A DNA stretch of 64,000 bases, from positions 1,116,001-1,180,000 of the forward strand of contig NZ_CP152375.1 in NCBI RefSeq assembly GCF_051132615.1, given 5' to 3'. Origin of the DNA: G051132615 sp051132615 (lineage in GTDB: Bacteria; Pseudomonadota; Gammaproteobacteria; Burkholderiales; Neisseriaceae). The translations under genes and the position numbers were made by a program. Below, in pieces: positions 29,769 through 39,687 of this stretch. The stretch's first letter is position 1, and every line of letters starts with the position of its first letter. Under the pieces are notes generated by a model. The model was not told the origin of the DNA, ran no database searches, and was given only the letters and a program-made list of their open reading frames with translations.

Positions 29769-31223
29769 TTAAAGTGCCGGCATTTTTTTATGCCAATCAG
29801 TAACCTGCTGAATTTGATGGGCAATATTCAATAATTTTGCCTCTGTGAAATAATCACCAATTAATTGAGCACCAATAGGTAAACCTTTACTGTTGAAACC
29901 TGCAGGTAAACTCATTGCTGGCAATCCAGCCAAATTCACAGGAGTAGTATAAATATCGCCTAAATACATTTTTACAGGGTCATCTTGTACACTGCCTTGT
30001 AAATAGGCAGCACTTGGTGTGACAGGCCCTAAAATGACATCACATTTTTTGAAAGCTTCTTGAAAATCATTGGCAATCAAGCGGCGTAATTGCTGTGCTT
30101 TAACATAATAAGCATCATAGTAACCATGAGAGAGCACATAAGTGCCAATCATAATGCGGCGTTTTACTTCTGCACCAAAACCTTCTGAACGGCTTTTCTC
30201 ATACATATCAGTTAAATCATCATATTGTGGTGTACGATAACCATAACGTACACCATCAAAACGAGACAAATTGGTAGAAGCTTCAGCAGAAGCAATCACA
30301 TAATAAGAGGCAATAGAAAGTTCTGTATGTGGCAAGCTGATTTGCACAATGTTTGCGCCCTGTGCTTGAAGTTGTGCCACCACATCTTCTATTGCTTTAG
30401 CTACTTCAGCATCAAGCCCATCAGAAAAGTACTCTTTCGGTAAACCAACTGTTAAACCTTTAATTGGTTGATTTAAACCCTGAGTATAATCTTCTTTAGC
30501 ACGTTCAAGGCTGGTTGAATCTTTTTGATCAAAACCAACCATTGAATTCAGTAACAAAGCACAATCTTCTGCTGTTTGTGCCATTGGCCCTGCTTGATCA
30601 AGGCTGGAAGCATAGGCAACCATACCAAAACGGCTGACCATACCATATGTTGGTTTAATACCAGTAATACCGCAATAGCTTGCGGGTTGACGAATTGAGC
30701 CACCCGTATCACTCCCCAATGCAGCAGGTGCCAACCTTGCAGCGACTACTGCTGCAGAACCACCAGAAGAACCGCCAGCAATGGCATCTAGCTGCCATGG
30801 ATTTGAAACAGTACCATAAAAAGAGGACTCATTGGTTGACCCCATGGCAAACTCATCCATATTGGCGCGCCCCAATGTCACCATACCCACATTTTGTAAA
30901 TTTTCAACTACTGTTGCGGTATAAGGTGAAACAAAACTGTCTAACATTTTTGAAGCACAGGCACTACGCCACCCCTTTTGACAGAATAAATCCTTATAGA
31001 TGATGGGTACACCCGTTAAATCTGGTGCATTGCCTTGTGCAAGGGCTTTATCTGCTGCTTTTGCCTCAGCAAGAGTGCACTCTTCATTCAACGTCACCAC
31101 AGCATTTAACTTGGGATTCTGTGTTTTGATCTGGGATAGATACTCTTGAGCCAGCTCAAGAGCAGAAATCTTTTTATTTTTTAAAGCGCGAACACTTTCT
31201 ATTACAGTTGTATTCTTCATCAT
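29769..31223 (-). CDS. gatA: Asp-tRNA(Asn)/Glu-tRNA(Gln) amidotransferase subunit A
   Basis: The product has 484 residues. The amidase signature is complete: Lys in PIIYKDLFC, the cis-Ser in AGGSSGGSAAVV, and the nucleophile in LGSDTGGSIRQPA. GatA frees ammonia from glutamine for the GatCAB reaction. The first or second Met is the start. It lies between gatC and gatB in an order common in betaproteobacteria. Confidence 0.97.
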   Translation of the reverse strand: MMKNTTVIESVRALKNKKISALELAQEYLSQIKTQNPKLNAVVTLNEECTLAEAKAADKALAQGNAPDLTGVPIIYKDLFCQKGWRSACASKMLDSFVSPYTATVVENLQNVGMVTLGRANMDEFAMGSTNESSFYGTVSNPWQLDAIAGGSSGGSAAVVAARLAPAALGSDTGGSIRQPASYCGITGIKPTYGMVSRFGMVAYASSLDQAGPMAQTAEDCALLLNSMVGFDQKDSTSLERAKEDYTQGLNQPIKGLTVGLPKEYFSDGLDAEVAKAIEDVVAQLQAQGANIVQISLPHTELSIASYYVIASAEASTNLSRFDGVRYGYRTPQYDDLTDMYEKSRSEGFGAEVKRRIMIGTYVLSHGYYDAYYVKAQQLRRLIANDFQEAFKKCDVILGPVTPSAAYLQGSVQDDPVKMYLGDIYTTPVNLAGLPAMSLPAGFNSKGLPIGAQLIGDYFTEAKLLNIAHQIQQVTDWHKKMPAL

Positions 31224-31320
31224 TTCACTTTATATTTTATTTAAATTGCCCCTGATAAAGCATCAAAATGAGCATTAGTTTTATTTTATATCAGGTATCA
31301 GAAAAATTTAGTTCGGGTTT

Positions 31321-31608
31321 TTATTCGATTACTTTGGGCACCAAATACAAACCATCTTGCACCTGAGGTGCTACTTTTTGATATTCCTCGCGATGATTTT
31401 GTTCTGTGACTTCATCTTCACGCAAACGCAAAGCCATATCCTGTGGATGGCTCATGGGCTCTACTCCTTCGGTATTAACCGACTGCATTTTTTCAATCAA
31501 CGCAAAAACATTATTGAGCTTATTATGAGCCTCAGCAAATTCACTGTCACAAAAAGATAAACGTGACAGACGCGCTATTTTTTTCACATCATCTTGAGAT
31601 AACGACAT
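31321..31608 (-). CDS. gatC: Asp-tRNA(Asn)/Glu-tRNA(Gln) amidotransferase subunit C
   Basis: The product has 95 residues. MSLSQDDVKKIARLSRLSF at the start and EGVEPMSHPQDMALRLREDEV in the middle are the GatC pattern. GatC is the small belt that holds GatA and GatB together. It is the first gene of the operon and diverges from mreB; the 202-base gap (31609-31810) must hold both promoters. Confidence 0.96.
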   Translation of the reverse strand: MSLSQDDVKKIARLSRLSFCDSEFAEAHNKLNNVFALIEKMQSVNTEGVEPMSHPQDMALRLREDEVTEQNHREEYQKVAPQVQDGLYLVPKVIE

Positions 31609-31810
31609 AAAAATCCTTTAAAACCTTTAAAAGTAGTTAGCAAACCGAAACAATATAGGTTATCATAATGCGTTGTTTTCGCCTACTTAAAACGGCGTAC
31701 CCAATCACATTTAGGGTAAAATTTTAACAAAAAACACGGATATCTGACAGCTTGGCTGTAAAAATAGAATTTTATATCAAAAAAACCGAATATTAACTTT
31801 AGGAAAAAAC

Positions 31811-32851
31811 ATGTTTCGCTTTTTAACCTCTTATTTTTCTAATGATCTAGCAATTGATCTGGGCACAGCCAACACCCTGATCTTTGTTAAAGGAAAAGAC
31901 ATTGTACTAAATGAACCATCTGTTGTGGCCATACAAAACGACCAAATCAGCAATAAAGTATCTATTTTAGCAGTAGGCTCTGATGCAAAAAAAATGCTGG
32001 GACGAACACCTGGCTGTATTGAGGCTAAACGCCCGATGAAAGATGGTGTGATTGCTGACTTTACTGTAACAGAACAGATGCTTAAATACTTTATAAAAAA
32101 GGTTAACAACAGCCGCTTGGCGGCTTACCCTCGGATCATTATTTGTGTGCCATGTGGCTCTACTCAAGTAGAACGTCGAGCAATCCGTGAATCTGCATTG
32201 GCAGCTGGTGCATCAAGTGTTGCACTCATTGAAGAACCTATGGCCGCAGCAATTGGTGCAGGTTTACCGATTGAAGAGCCAACTGGTTCTATGGTTGTGG
32301 ATATTGGTGGAGGGACAACTGAGGTTGGTGTCGTTTCTTTAAGTGGCGTGGTGTACTCTCACTCAATTCGTGTGGGTGGAGATGCCTTTGATGAAGCCAT
32401 TATCAATTATATCCGCCGTAACTATGGCATGTTGATTGGAGAAGCAACTGCCGAAGAGATTAAAAAGAAAATTGGTTCTGCCTTCCCAGGTGCTGAAGTG
32501 AATGAACTTGAAGTAAAAGGTCGCAATTTGGCAGAAGGTATTCCTCGCTCATTTATTGTGTCTTCTAACGAAATTTTAGAAGCATTAAGCGAACCACTTA
32601 ATCAAATTGTTCAGGCAGTTAAAATTGCTTTAGAACAAACGCCACCAGAACTAGGTGCTGATATTGCTGAGCGTGGCTTGGTGTTAACTGGCGGTGGTGC
32701 GTTATTAAAAGATATTGATAGGCTTTTATCAGAAGAGACTGGTTTACCTGTATTTATTGCTGAAGATCCTTTAACTTGCGTGGTTAAAGGCTCTGGAAAA
32801 GCACTAGAAATGCTGGGCAAAGTCAACTCTGTTTTTGTTCCTAATCCCTAG
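31811..32851 (+). CDS. mreB: Rod shape-determining protein MreB
   Basis: The product has 346 residues. The actin-fold motifs are intact: phosphate 1 AIDLGTANTLIFVKG, phosphate 2 MVVDIGGGTTEVGVVS and the adenosine motif GLVLTGGGALLKDID. MreB filaments guide lateral wall synthesis with MreC, MreD, PBP2 and RodA, all encoded in order downstream. AGGAAAA precedes the start. Presence of this set predicts a rod or filament shape. Confidence 0.98.
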   Translation: MFRFLTSYFSNDLAIDLGTANTLIFVKGKDIVLNEPSVVAIQNDQISNKVSILAVGSDAKKMLGRTPGCIEAKRPMKDGVIADFTVTEQMLKYFIKKVNNSRLAAYPRIIICVPCGSTQVERRAIRESALAAGASSVALIEEPMAAAIGAGLPIEEPTGSMVVDIGGGTTEVGVVSLSGVVYSHSIRVGGDAFDEAIINYIRRNYGMLIGEATAEEIKKKIGSAFPGAEVNELEVKGRNLAEGIPRSFIVSSNEILEALSEPLNQIVQAVKIALEQTPPELGADIAERGLVLTGGGALLKDIDRLLSEETGLPVFIAEDPLTCVVKGSGKALEMLGKVNSVFVPNP

Positions 32852-32867
32852 GAGTAAATGAAATTCT

Positions 32868-33779
32868 ATGTCGCAAGGATTTTCATTTAATTACTCAAAT
32901 CGCGGAACAAAACCAGTAACTAAATTGGTTGTTTTTTCATTACTTAGTATTGGTTTAATGATAGCAGACGAACATCTCTCTCTTATGAAAGGGATTAAAT
33001 CTGCTGTCTTAACTGTGTTGTACCCTATTCAATGGGCGGCTGACCTTCCAGTACAAGCATATGATCATGCAAAAATATTTTTGACCAATCAATCTGAGCT
33101 ACATGAAGAAAACCGAAAGCTTCTGATTGAAAACACTGAGTTAAAAGCCAAACTGGGCACGCAAAATACGTTGTATCGTAGCTTGGCAGAGTTACAAGCT
33201 TTACAGAACATTCAATCACGTTTTCCTGCTGTTGTGACCTCAGCGCAAATTATTTCGACACAACAGGACCCTTTTTCAAATAAACTACTGATTTCAAAGG
33301 GAAGTAGTTCTGGTGTTGAGCTGGGTCAACCTGTTATTGACAATCATGGTTTACTTGGTCAAGTAACTACGGTGCAACCTTATAGTGCGGAAATCACTTT
33401 ATTAACCAATAGTAAACAAGTAATCCCTGTGATGATAGAGCGCACTGGAGAAAGAGCGCTACTTTATGGTTCTGGAAATGGTGTCGACTTGCGTTACTTA
33501 AGCACCAATACACAATTACAAACGAACGACATACTGGTCACATCTGGTTTAGATGATGTCTATAGCCCTGGTATTCCTGTAGCAAGGATTATTGAAGCCA
33601 CGAAAAACATTGCTTCTCCTTTTTATCGAACACAAGTGGTACCTTTAGCAGGTGTGAATCAGTCACGTTATATTTTGGTTTTAGCTAAAGCAAAATATCG
33701 CTCAGCATCGCCCTCTACGCTCAACAATAATGATAAGGTGCTACAACAGCAACATTCAGCTAGTCAGGAAGGTGCTTAA
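32868..33779 (+). CDS. mreC: Rod shape-determining protein MreC
   Basis: The product has 303 residues. One N-terminal membrane helix (LVVFSLLSIGLMIADE) is followed by a coiled coil (QSELHEENRKLLIENTELKAKL) and the periplasmic beta domain (DPFSNKLLISKGSSSGVELGQPVIDNHGLLGQV). MreC links MreB to PBP2. It lies 16 bases after mreB, and its stop overlaps the mreD start. Confidence 0.96.
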   Translation: MSQGFSFNYSNRGTKPVTKLVVFSLLSIGLMIADEHLSLMKGIKSAVLTVLYPIQWAADLPVQAYDHAKIFLTNQSELHEENRKLLIENTELKAKLGTQNTLYRSLAELQALQNIQSRFPAVVTSAQIISTQQDPFSNKLLISKGSSSGVELGQPVIDNHGLLGQVTTVQPYSAEITLLTNSKQVIPVMIERTGERALLYGSGNGVDLRYLSTNTQLQTNDILVTSGLDDVYSPGIPVARIIEATKNIASPFYRTQVVPLAGVNQSRYILVLAKAKYRSASPSTLNNNDKVLQQQHSASQEGA

Positions 33780-34267
33780 TGGAGCATTTAAATGAATTTC
33801 GTAAGCATATTCCAACCAGACTGATTTATTTAAGTTTCATTGTTGCTTTATTTATTGAACTCATTCCTACCAGACATTGGTTACCTGATGTCGTAGGACT
33901 TTTAATTTTATATTGGATCATCAACACCCCTGAGCAAGTTAATCTAGGTACCGCGTTTGTACTGGGTATCATTACAGATATTGCAACCCAAAGTTACCTA
34001 GGCCAGCATGCTTTAGCTTATACCATGACCAGTTTTCTCGTATTAAATAATCGAAGAAGCATTATTTTACATAATTATGGCTGGCAATCTTTGGTTGCTC
34101 TGGGTACATTATTTGGCAATCAACTCATTATGGGCATCATTGGATTCATTCGTAGCCACAAAATACCTTCATGGGATTATATTATCCCTGTATTTATTGG
34201 TGCCGCTTTATGGCCACTATTGAATAAATTGATTATTTTTTCCTATAAATCCCGTGCAAAAAGATGA
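33779..34267 (+). CDS. mreD: Rod shape-determining protein MreD
   Basis: The product has 162 residues with five or so membrane helices. The family segment LPDVVGLLILYWIINTPEQVNLGTAFVLGIITDIA is clear. MreD is the inner-membrane partner of MreC. It overlaps mreC and mrdA by a few bases at either end, so translation is coupled. Confidence 0.94.
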   Translation: MEHLNEFRKHIPTRLIYLSFIVALFIELIPTRHWLPDVVGLLILYWIINTPEQVNLGTAFVLGIITDIATQSYLGQHALAYTMTSFLVLNNRRSIILHNYGWQSLVALGTLFGNQLIMGIIGFIRSHKIPSWDYIIPVFIGAALWPLLNKLIIFSYKSRAKR

Positions 34268-36201
34268 GTAAAACCATACTAAAAAAGGAAAAAAGCAAGC
34301 ACAATCCTCAGCAGGATTTCTTGTCACGTATTGTGGTTGCTTTTTCTCTCATTTTAATTTGCTTTTGTATTCTAGCTGGGCGTTTTTACTATTTACAGGT
34401 CATCAAACACCAAGACTATATTACACAAGCGGAAACCAACCGTATTTCACTGATTCCTACATCACCTAGCAGAGGGACAATTGTTGATCGAAATGGTATT
34501 GTTCTTGCACGTAATTATTCGGCCTACACACTCGAAGTCACACCAAGTGAGGTGGATAAATTAGGTGACACAATTGAACGACTAAAAGCTTTTGTTGATA
34601 TTACAGAAGGCGATTTAAAAAGATTTAAGAAATTTAAAGCAGATGCACGCTCTTTTGAAAATATTCCTCTTAAATTAAAGTTAACAGAAGAGGAAGCAGC
34701 ACAGATTGCAGCAAACTTATATCAATTCCCTGGTGTGGAAGTACGTTCACGCTCTTTTCGGGAGTACCCGTATGGACCACTTACAGCACATGTCCTAGGG
34801 TATATTGGGCGAATCAGCCAAAAAGATGAGCAACAATTAAAAGAGACTGGTCGCTATAATTTATATAAAGGTTCTACTCATATCGGTAAAATAGGAATCG
34901 AAAGCTATTACGAAAATGAATTACATGGCACCCCAGGCTTTGAAGAAGTGGAAACCGATGCAGTTGGACGAGTTGTCAGGGTATTGAGAACAACACAACC
35001 TCAAGACGGAGACACACTCAAACTGGCCTTAGACATTAATTTACAAAAAGAAGTAGATCGCTTATTTGGTAATAGACGTGGTGCATTGGTGGCTATTGAC
35101 CCCAAAACTGGTGGTGTTCTTGCTTTTGTCTCCAAACCCACTTTTGACCCAAATCTATTTATCGATGGTATTGATACTGAAACATGGAATAGCCTAAATA
35201 CAGATTTGCAAACCCCCTTAATTAATCGAGCATTACGTGGGGTATACCCACCTGGTTCGACATTTAAGCCTTTCATCGCCATGGCAGCTTTAGAAACAAA
35301 ATCATTGACCCAAAGCACGATTTTACCTGCACCTGGTACTTTTTCTTTACCCGGTTCTAAACATGTTTTTAGAGACGCTTCTCGTAGAGGACATGGTGCT
35401 GTCAATTTATCTACTGCGATTCAGGTTTCTAGTGATACGTTCTTTTATCGCTTAGGTTGGGATATGGGTATTGATAAAATACATCCAACCTTAAAAGAAT
35501 TTGGATTGGGTGAATATACGGGTATCGACTTGGACAATGAAGCCAAAGGTATTCGGCCAAGCAAAGAATGGAAAGCTGAACGCTATAAATCCAAACCCAA
35601 TGAAGCAAAATGGAATCCTGCTGATGTCATCAATGTCAGTATAGGCCAAGGTTATAACACTTATACGCCTTTACAAATGGCCAATGCCACAGCAATTCTA
35701 GCCAATGAGGGTGTTGCCTTTAAACCCCATATCGTTCAAGAGGTCATCAACAATAGAACGGGCACTGTCACTAAAATAGACCCTCAACCTGACCGGATAT
35801 TGCCTTTTAGCAAAAGTAATATGGACTATGTCAAACATGCTATGGTTAAGGTGATGAAACCTGGCGGTACAGCAGCCCGTTTAGGTGCAGGCATGAGCTA
35901 CAATGCTGGAGGAAAAACGGGAACAGCCCAAGTTGTGCAAATCAAACAGGGCTCTGTTTACAATGCTGGCGCATTAAGAGAAACGCATCGAGATCATTCT
36001 TGGTTTATTGCTTTTGCACCAGAAAACAACCCTCAAATTGCTTTAGCGGTTATTGTAGAAAACGGTGGATGGGGTGCCAGTGCAGCAGGCCCCATCGCCC
36101 GTCAAGTATTGGACTTTTATTTATTACCCAGATTAAGAAAAGCCGCATCTCCCCAAACAACCAATCAAGAAACTGCTCAACAAGGCGCTTCCAATGAATA
36201 A
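34264..36201 (+). CDS. mrdA: Penicillin-binding protein 2 (peptidoglycan transpeptidase)
   Basis: The product has 645 residues. One N-terminal helix (VVAFSLILICFCILAGRFYYL) is followed by the pedestal domain (TSPSRGTIVDRNG) and a transpeptidase domain. This carries the active Ser in PPGSTFKPF, SSDTFFYRL and the KTG motif in GGKTGTAQVV. PBP2 crosslinks elongating wall with RodA. A Thr/Gln-rich tail ends the protein. Start and end overlap mreD and rodA. Confidence 0.97.
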   Translation: MSKTILKKEKSKHNPQQDFLSRIVVAFSLILICFCILAGRFYYLQVIKHQDYITQAETNRISLIPTSPSRGTIVDRNGIVLARNYSAYTLEVTPSEVDKLGDTIERLKAFVDITEGDLKRFKKFKADARSFENIPLKLKLTEEEAAQIAANLYQFPGVEVRSRSFREYPYGPLTAHVLGYIGRISQKDEQQLKETGRYNLYKGSTHIGKIGIESYYENELHGTPGFEEVETDAVGRVVRVLRTTQPQDGDTLKLALDINLQKEVDRLFGNRRGALVAIDPKTGGVLAFVSKPTFDPNLFIDGIDTETWNSLNTDLQTPLINRALRGVYPPGSTFKPFIAMAALETKSLTQSTILPAPGTFSLPGSKHVFRDASRRGHGAVNLSTAIQVSSDTFFYRLGWDMGIDKIHPTLKEFGLGEYTGIDLDNEAKGIRPSKEWKAERYKSKPNEAKWNPADVINVSIGQGYNTYTPLQMANATAILANEGVAFKPHIVQEVINNRTGTVTKIDPQPDRILPFSKSNMDYVKHAMVKVMKPGGTAARLGAGMSYNAGGKTGTAQVVQIKQGSVYNAGALRETHRDHSWFIAFAPENNPQIALAVIVENGGWGASAAGPIARQVLDFYLLPRLRKAASPQTTNQETAQQGASNE

Positions 36202-37300
36202 TGCGCACCCTCTTAAACGTTTATATAATTTTATATTTGACCCTTTAGATAAATGGCTCTTGGTTTGTTTATTGATTGTTTATATCATGAGCCTTTTTTT
36301 ACTGTACTCCGCAGATGGTCAGGATCTTGGTCAGTTAAATAATAAATCATTACACACCATTTTAGGGTTTACTTTAATTTGGGGGTTAGCAAAGGCAAAA
36401 CCCCAGTTTCTGGCTAATTTCGCTGTACCTTTATACGTCATAGGGGTAATTTTGCTGATCGGAGTGGAAATTCCTGGGCTTGGCGTCAAGGTCAATGGTG
36501 CGACTCGTTGGCTTAACTTAGGCATTACCCGTATTCAGCCTTCAGAAATCATGAAAATAGCCGTACCCATGATGCTTGCTTGGTACTTTCAAAAACATGA
36601 CTTAACCTTAAATTGGCGTAATTTTATTGTCGCCATTGTGCTTATTTTGATACCCTGTTTTTTGATTCTCAAACAACCTGATTTAGGCACAACGCTTTTA
36701 ATTGCCGCATCGGGTATTTTTATTTTATTTTTTGCAGGACTTTCATGGAAAGTGATCATTGCCTCAATTATCTCATTTATTTTAGCCATACCTGTGATGT
36801 GGTTATATGTAATGAAAGATTATCAAAAAATCAGGGTACTGACCTTAATTGACCCAATGCAAGATCGTCAAGGAGCTGGCTACCATATTATACAATCCAT
36901 GATTGCTATTGGTTCTGGTGGTGTATGGGGCAAGGGTTGGTTAAATGGCACACAAACACATTTAGATTATATTCCTGAAAGTACAACAGATTTTATTTTT
37001 GCCGTTTATGCAGAAGAATTCGGTCTCATTGGCAATATATTATTATTATTGGTTTATTTGGTTATTTTAGGTAGAGGTTTTGTAATTGCCAACCGCGCAC
37101 CTACTTTATATGGACGTTTACTCAGTGCTGCTTTGACCATGACCCTTTTTTGTTATGCTTTTGTTAATATGGGTATGGTTAGTGGCATTTTACCTGTAGT
37201 CGGTGTACCTTTACCTTTAGTAAGCTATGGTGGGACAGCAACTTTATCCATTATGTTTATTATTGGCTTACTGATGGGTATAGCCAATCACAGACGTTAA
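36194..37300 (+). CDS. rodA: SEDS peptidoglycan glycosyltransferase RodA
   Basis: The product has 368 residues with ten membrane helices. RodA/FtsW/SpoVE signatures are present: GVKVNGATRWLNLG, RIQPSEIMKIA, QPDLGTTLLI, DYIPESTTDFIFAVYAEEFGLIG and the C-terminal PLVSYGGTATLSIM. RodA polymerises lipid II with PBP2. The gene overlaps mrdA by 8 bases and closes the cell-shape operon; marC follows 27 bases on. Confidence 0.97.
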   Translation: MNNAHPLKRLYNFIFDPLDKWLLVCLLIVYIMSLFLLYSADGQDLGQLNNKSLHTILGFTLIWGLAKAKPQFLANFAVPLYVIGVILLIGVEIPGLGVKVNGATRWLNLGITRIQPSEIMKIAVPMMLAWYFQKHDLTLNWRNFIVAIVLILIPCFLILKQPDLGTTLLIAASGIFILFFAGLSWKVIIASIISFILAIPVMWLYVMKDYQKIRVLTLIDPMQDRQGAGYHIIQSMIAIGSGGVWGKGWLNGTQTHLDYIPESTTDFIFAVYAEEFGLIGNILLLLVYLVILGRGFVIANRAPTLYGRLLSAALTMTLFCYAFVNMGMVSGILPVVGVPLPLVSYGGTATLSIMFIIGLLMGIANHRR

Positions 37301-37326
37301 AAGCATTAAAACTTTGAGGATACCTC

Positions 37327-37947
37327 ATGGAAATAATCAAAATAATGATTGCGCTCTTGGTTCTAATGAACCCATTAGGTGCTATTTCTCTTTTTATTGG
37401 TTTAACACCAGGGTACTCGCAAGAAGAACGCAAAAAAATTGCCAAAACATCTTTTATCACCATCATTATTGTCGTTTTTTTCTTTTCACTTTTAGGTGAA
37501 AGTATTTTACACTTTTTAAATATCAGTATTGGTTCATTCCGAGTGGGTGGGGGTATTTTAGTGATGCTTATAGCCATTAGTTTAATGAACCCAAAACCAA
37601 CTGATACAAAAACCACACAAGAAGAAAAAGACGAAGCAGAAAACAAAAGCAATATTGCCGTTGTTCCCTTAACCATTCCATTGCAAATTGGCCCTGGCAC
37701 AATTTCCACTATTATCATCTACTCCTCTGCCGCAAAAACAGGCTGGCAAACGATACAACTACTTGTTGCAGGATGCATCGCAGCAATGATTTCTTATAGT
37801 GCATTGGTTATGGCTACACCAATTAGCAAAATTTTGGGACAAACGGGTATTAATATTGTCAATAGATTAATGGGCATGGTACTGGCAGCAGTTTCGATTG
37901 AAATTATTGTTGCGGGTTTAAAAAATTTATTCCCAACTTTATTATAA
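37327..37947 (+). CDS. MarC-family membrane protein
   Basis: The product has 206 residues with six membrane helices. The family core ALLVLMNPLGAISLFIGLTPGYSQEERKKIAK and the second half IPLQIGPGTISTIIIYSS identify MarC/YhgN (UPF0056). The function is not settled; the family was once linked to antibiotic resistance. A charged loop (DTKTTQEEKDEAENK) separates the halves. It may be transcribed with rodA. A hairpin at 38024 ends it. Confidence 0.92.
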   Translation: MEIIKIMIALLVLMNPLGAISLFIGLTPGYSQEERKKIAKTSFITIIIVVFFFSLLGESILHFLNISIGSFRVGGGILVMLIAISLMNPKPTDTKTTQEEKDEAENKSNIAVVPLTIPLQIGPGTISTIIIYSSAAKTGWQTIQLLVAGCIAAMISYSALVMATPISKILGQTGINIVNRLMGMVLAAVSIEIIVAGLKNLFPTLL

Positions 37948-38023
37948 AAAGAAATTTAAAAACAAGTGCTTTTTTCATTCTCATTGGCTGGATCTCATCT
38001 AAAAGCAATAAACATTTACTCAT

Positions 38024-38053
38024 AAAAAATGGCCATACATAAATGGCCATTTT
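38024..38053. terminator. Hairpin after marC
   Basis: AAATGGCCAT/ATGGCCATTT with a 6-base loop, A-rich on one side and T-rich on the other, is a likely bidirectional terminator. Confidence 0.65.
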
Positions 38054-38073
38054 ACATAGATAACTTAAGTCAA

Positions 38074-38211
38074 TTAAAAACTAAAACAGTATCCTGCATT
38101 AATTTGTTTTTGATTAAACTTACTGCCTATAGAATAAGTTGTATCTAAATACACATTGTGATTCTTTTTAATTTGTGCGTTCAAAAACAAATGATGAAAA
38201 ATATAATTCAC
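38074..38211 (-). pseudogene. Autotransporter beta-barrel C-terminal remnant
   Basis: A 45-codon minus-strand frame ends FLNAQIKKNHNVYLDTTYS, IGSKFNQKQINAGYCFSF and stop. The strand pattern with a final aromatic residue is that of the last barrel strands of an autotransporter adhesin. No start or passenger domain remains. It is a decayed gene between marC and the MFS transporter. Confidence 0.65.
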
Positions 38212-38248
38212 TTACAAATAATGTTGTGGTTATAAATAGTTCGTATTA

Positions 38249-39469
38249 TCAAACAGCAATAGATTTTTTGTTTTTAATAAAGAAAAAATATAAAGCATTC
38301 AAACTCAAACCACATACACAAAAAACAAACATTGTGAGCGTTAAACCAAAAACACTCCCCCACACCAAAGGCACAACAAGCCCAGCAACAATGCCACCTG
38401 CCATTGATTGCATACAACCTTGTAAAGAGGAAGCCGTGCCCCTTAGTTTAGGAAACAAATCCATCAAAGCGATCATCATAGAAGGCGCCACAATAGACAT
38501 GCCCATACAATAAAACCCTAAAGGAACCACAACCATCAACAAAGTAGGTGTAAAAAAAGCATGGTATAAAGTTGTGGTTAATGTTGCTAGAATCATCGTC
38601 ACATAACCAAAGCTGACAGTGTTTCTGACCGTTATTCTCCCAGCCAAGCGCCCGCTTAAAAAAGCGCCTAGCATAATACCCATAACTAATGGCCCAAACA
38701 ACCAAAAAAACTGTGTCTCAGGGATACCCAAATGTTCAACCAATAACATATGAGAAGAAGGAATAAAAACAAACATACCGGCTGAATTAAAAGCTAATGC
38801 TAAACTTAATAAAAAAAACTCAGCACGTTTAAGCACCTGCCAATAGTTCTTAAACAAAGCACTAAAACTAAACGTACTACGCTTATCAACTGGATGAGTC
38901 TCAGGCAACTTAAACCATGAAGCGGCCAATAACAACAAACCCAATATACACAAAAATACAAAAATAGAACGCCACCCCAATAAAGTGAATAACTGCCCGC
39001 CTAGAACAGGAGCCAATGCAGGTGCAAGAGAAAATAACATGGTGACCTGAGACATAATTTTTTGTGCTCTAACCCCATCAAAACAATCACGAATAATTGC
39101 CCTCCCCACCACCATCCCTGCACCACCACACACGCCCTGAATAGCACGCATCATAAGCAGCCCTTCTAAAGTGTTCACAAAAACACAGCCAATAGAAGCC
39201 AAAGCGAATAGAGCCAAAGAAATCAGAATAACCTTACGTCGACCAATGGCATCGGAAACGGCACCATGTAAAAGATTAGTGATGCCAAAACACAGCATAT
39301 AGGCAGAAATAATCAATTGCGTCTGTTCTTGTGTGCTGTTTAAATCCTGACTAATGGCTCCCATTGCAGGTAAAAATGTATCAATGGAAAAAGGCCCAAT
39401 GGCAGCCAACCCTGCCAACAATAAAGTAAACACCAGAGAAATTTTTTGTACATCTTTATTTATACTCAT
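38249..39469 (-). CDS. Bcr/CflA-family drug-resistance MFS transporter
   Basis: The product has 406 residues with twelve membrane helices. The N-terminal pattern LAGLAAIGPFSIDTFLPAMGAI, then LLHGAVSDAIGRRKVILISL (MFS motif A) and RAIQGVCGGAGMVVGRAIIRDCFD are typical of Bcr/CflA exporters, which extrude drugs such as bicyclomycin or sulfonamides by proton exchange. It stands alone; a dyad at 39560 lies upstream. Confidence 0.93.
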   Translation of the reverse strand: MSINKDVQKISLVFTLLLAGLAAIGPFSIDTFLPAMGAISQDLNSTQEQTQLIISAYMLCFGITNLLHGAVSDAIGRRKVILISLALFALASIGCVFVNTLEGLLMMRAIQGVCGGAGMVVGRAIIRDCFDGVRAQKIMSQVTMLFSLAPALAPVLGGQLFTLLGWRSIFVFLCILGLLLLAASWFKLPETHPVDKRSTFSFSALFKNYWQVLKRAEFFLLSLALAFNSAGMFVFIPSSHMLLVEHLGIPETQFFWLFGPLVMGIMLGAFLSGRLAGRITVRNTVSFGYVTMILATLTTTLYHAFFTPTLLMVVVPLGFYCMGMSIVAPSMMIALMDLFPKLRGTASSLQGCMQSMAGGIVAGLVVPLVWGSVFGLTLTMFVFCVCGLSLNALYFFFIKNKKSIAV

Positions 39470-39559
39470 TAAAAATCATGCCCTCTTTAAATCTTATCAA
39501 CTGCTTGCTTTTCTATAAAAACACTGAATATTTAACCCAGTAATGCTCTAACAAAGAAA

Positions 39560-39590
39560 TTAGGTGACTGTCACTAATACAGTCACCTAA
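39560..39590. promoter_or_regulatory. 11-bp perfect inverted repeat upstream of the MFS gene
   Basis: TTAGGTGACTG (39560-39570) and CAGTCACCTAA (39580-39590) are perfect inverse copies 9 bases apart. With little T run on either side it may be an operator or a bidirectional terminator between the MFS gene and the TauE-like gene. Confidence 0.5.
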
Positions 39591-39687
39591 TTAACGTTTA
39601 TATCTAAATATAGCTTCTGATTATTTGTTTAATGAAATACCATTTGCTTCTCTTTTTAAAATGATTCAAAACCATAAGATCCGTCAA

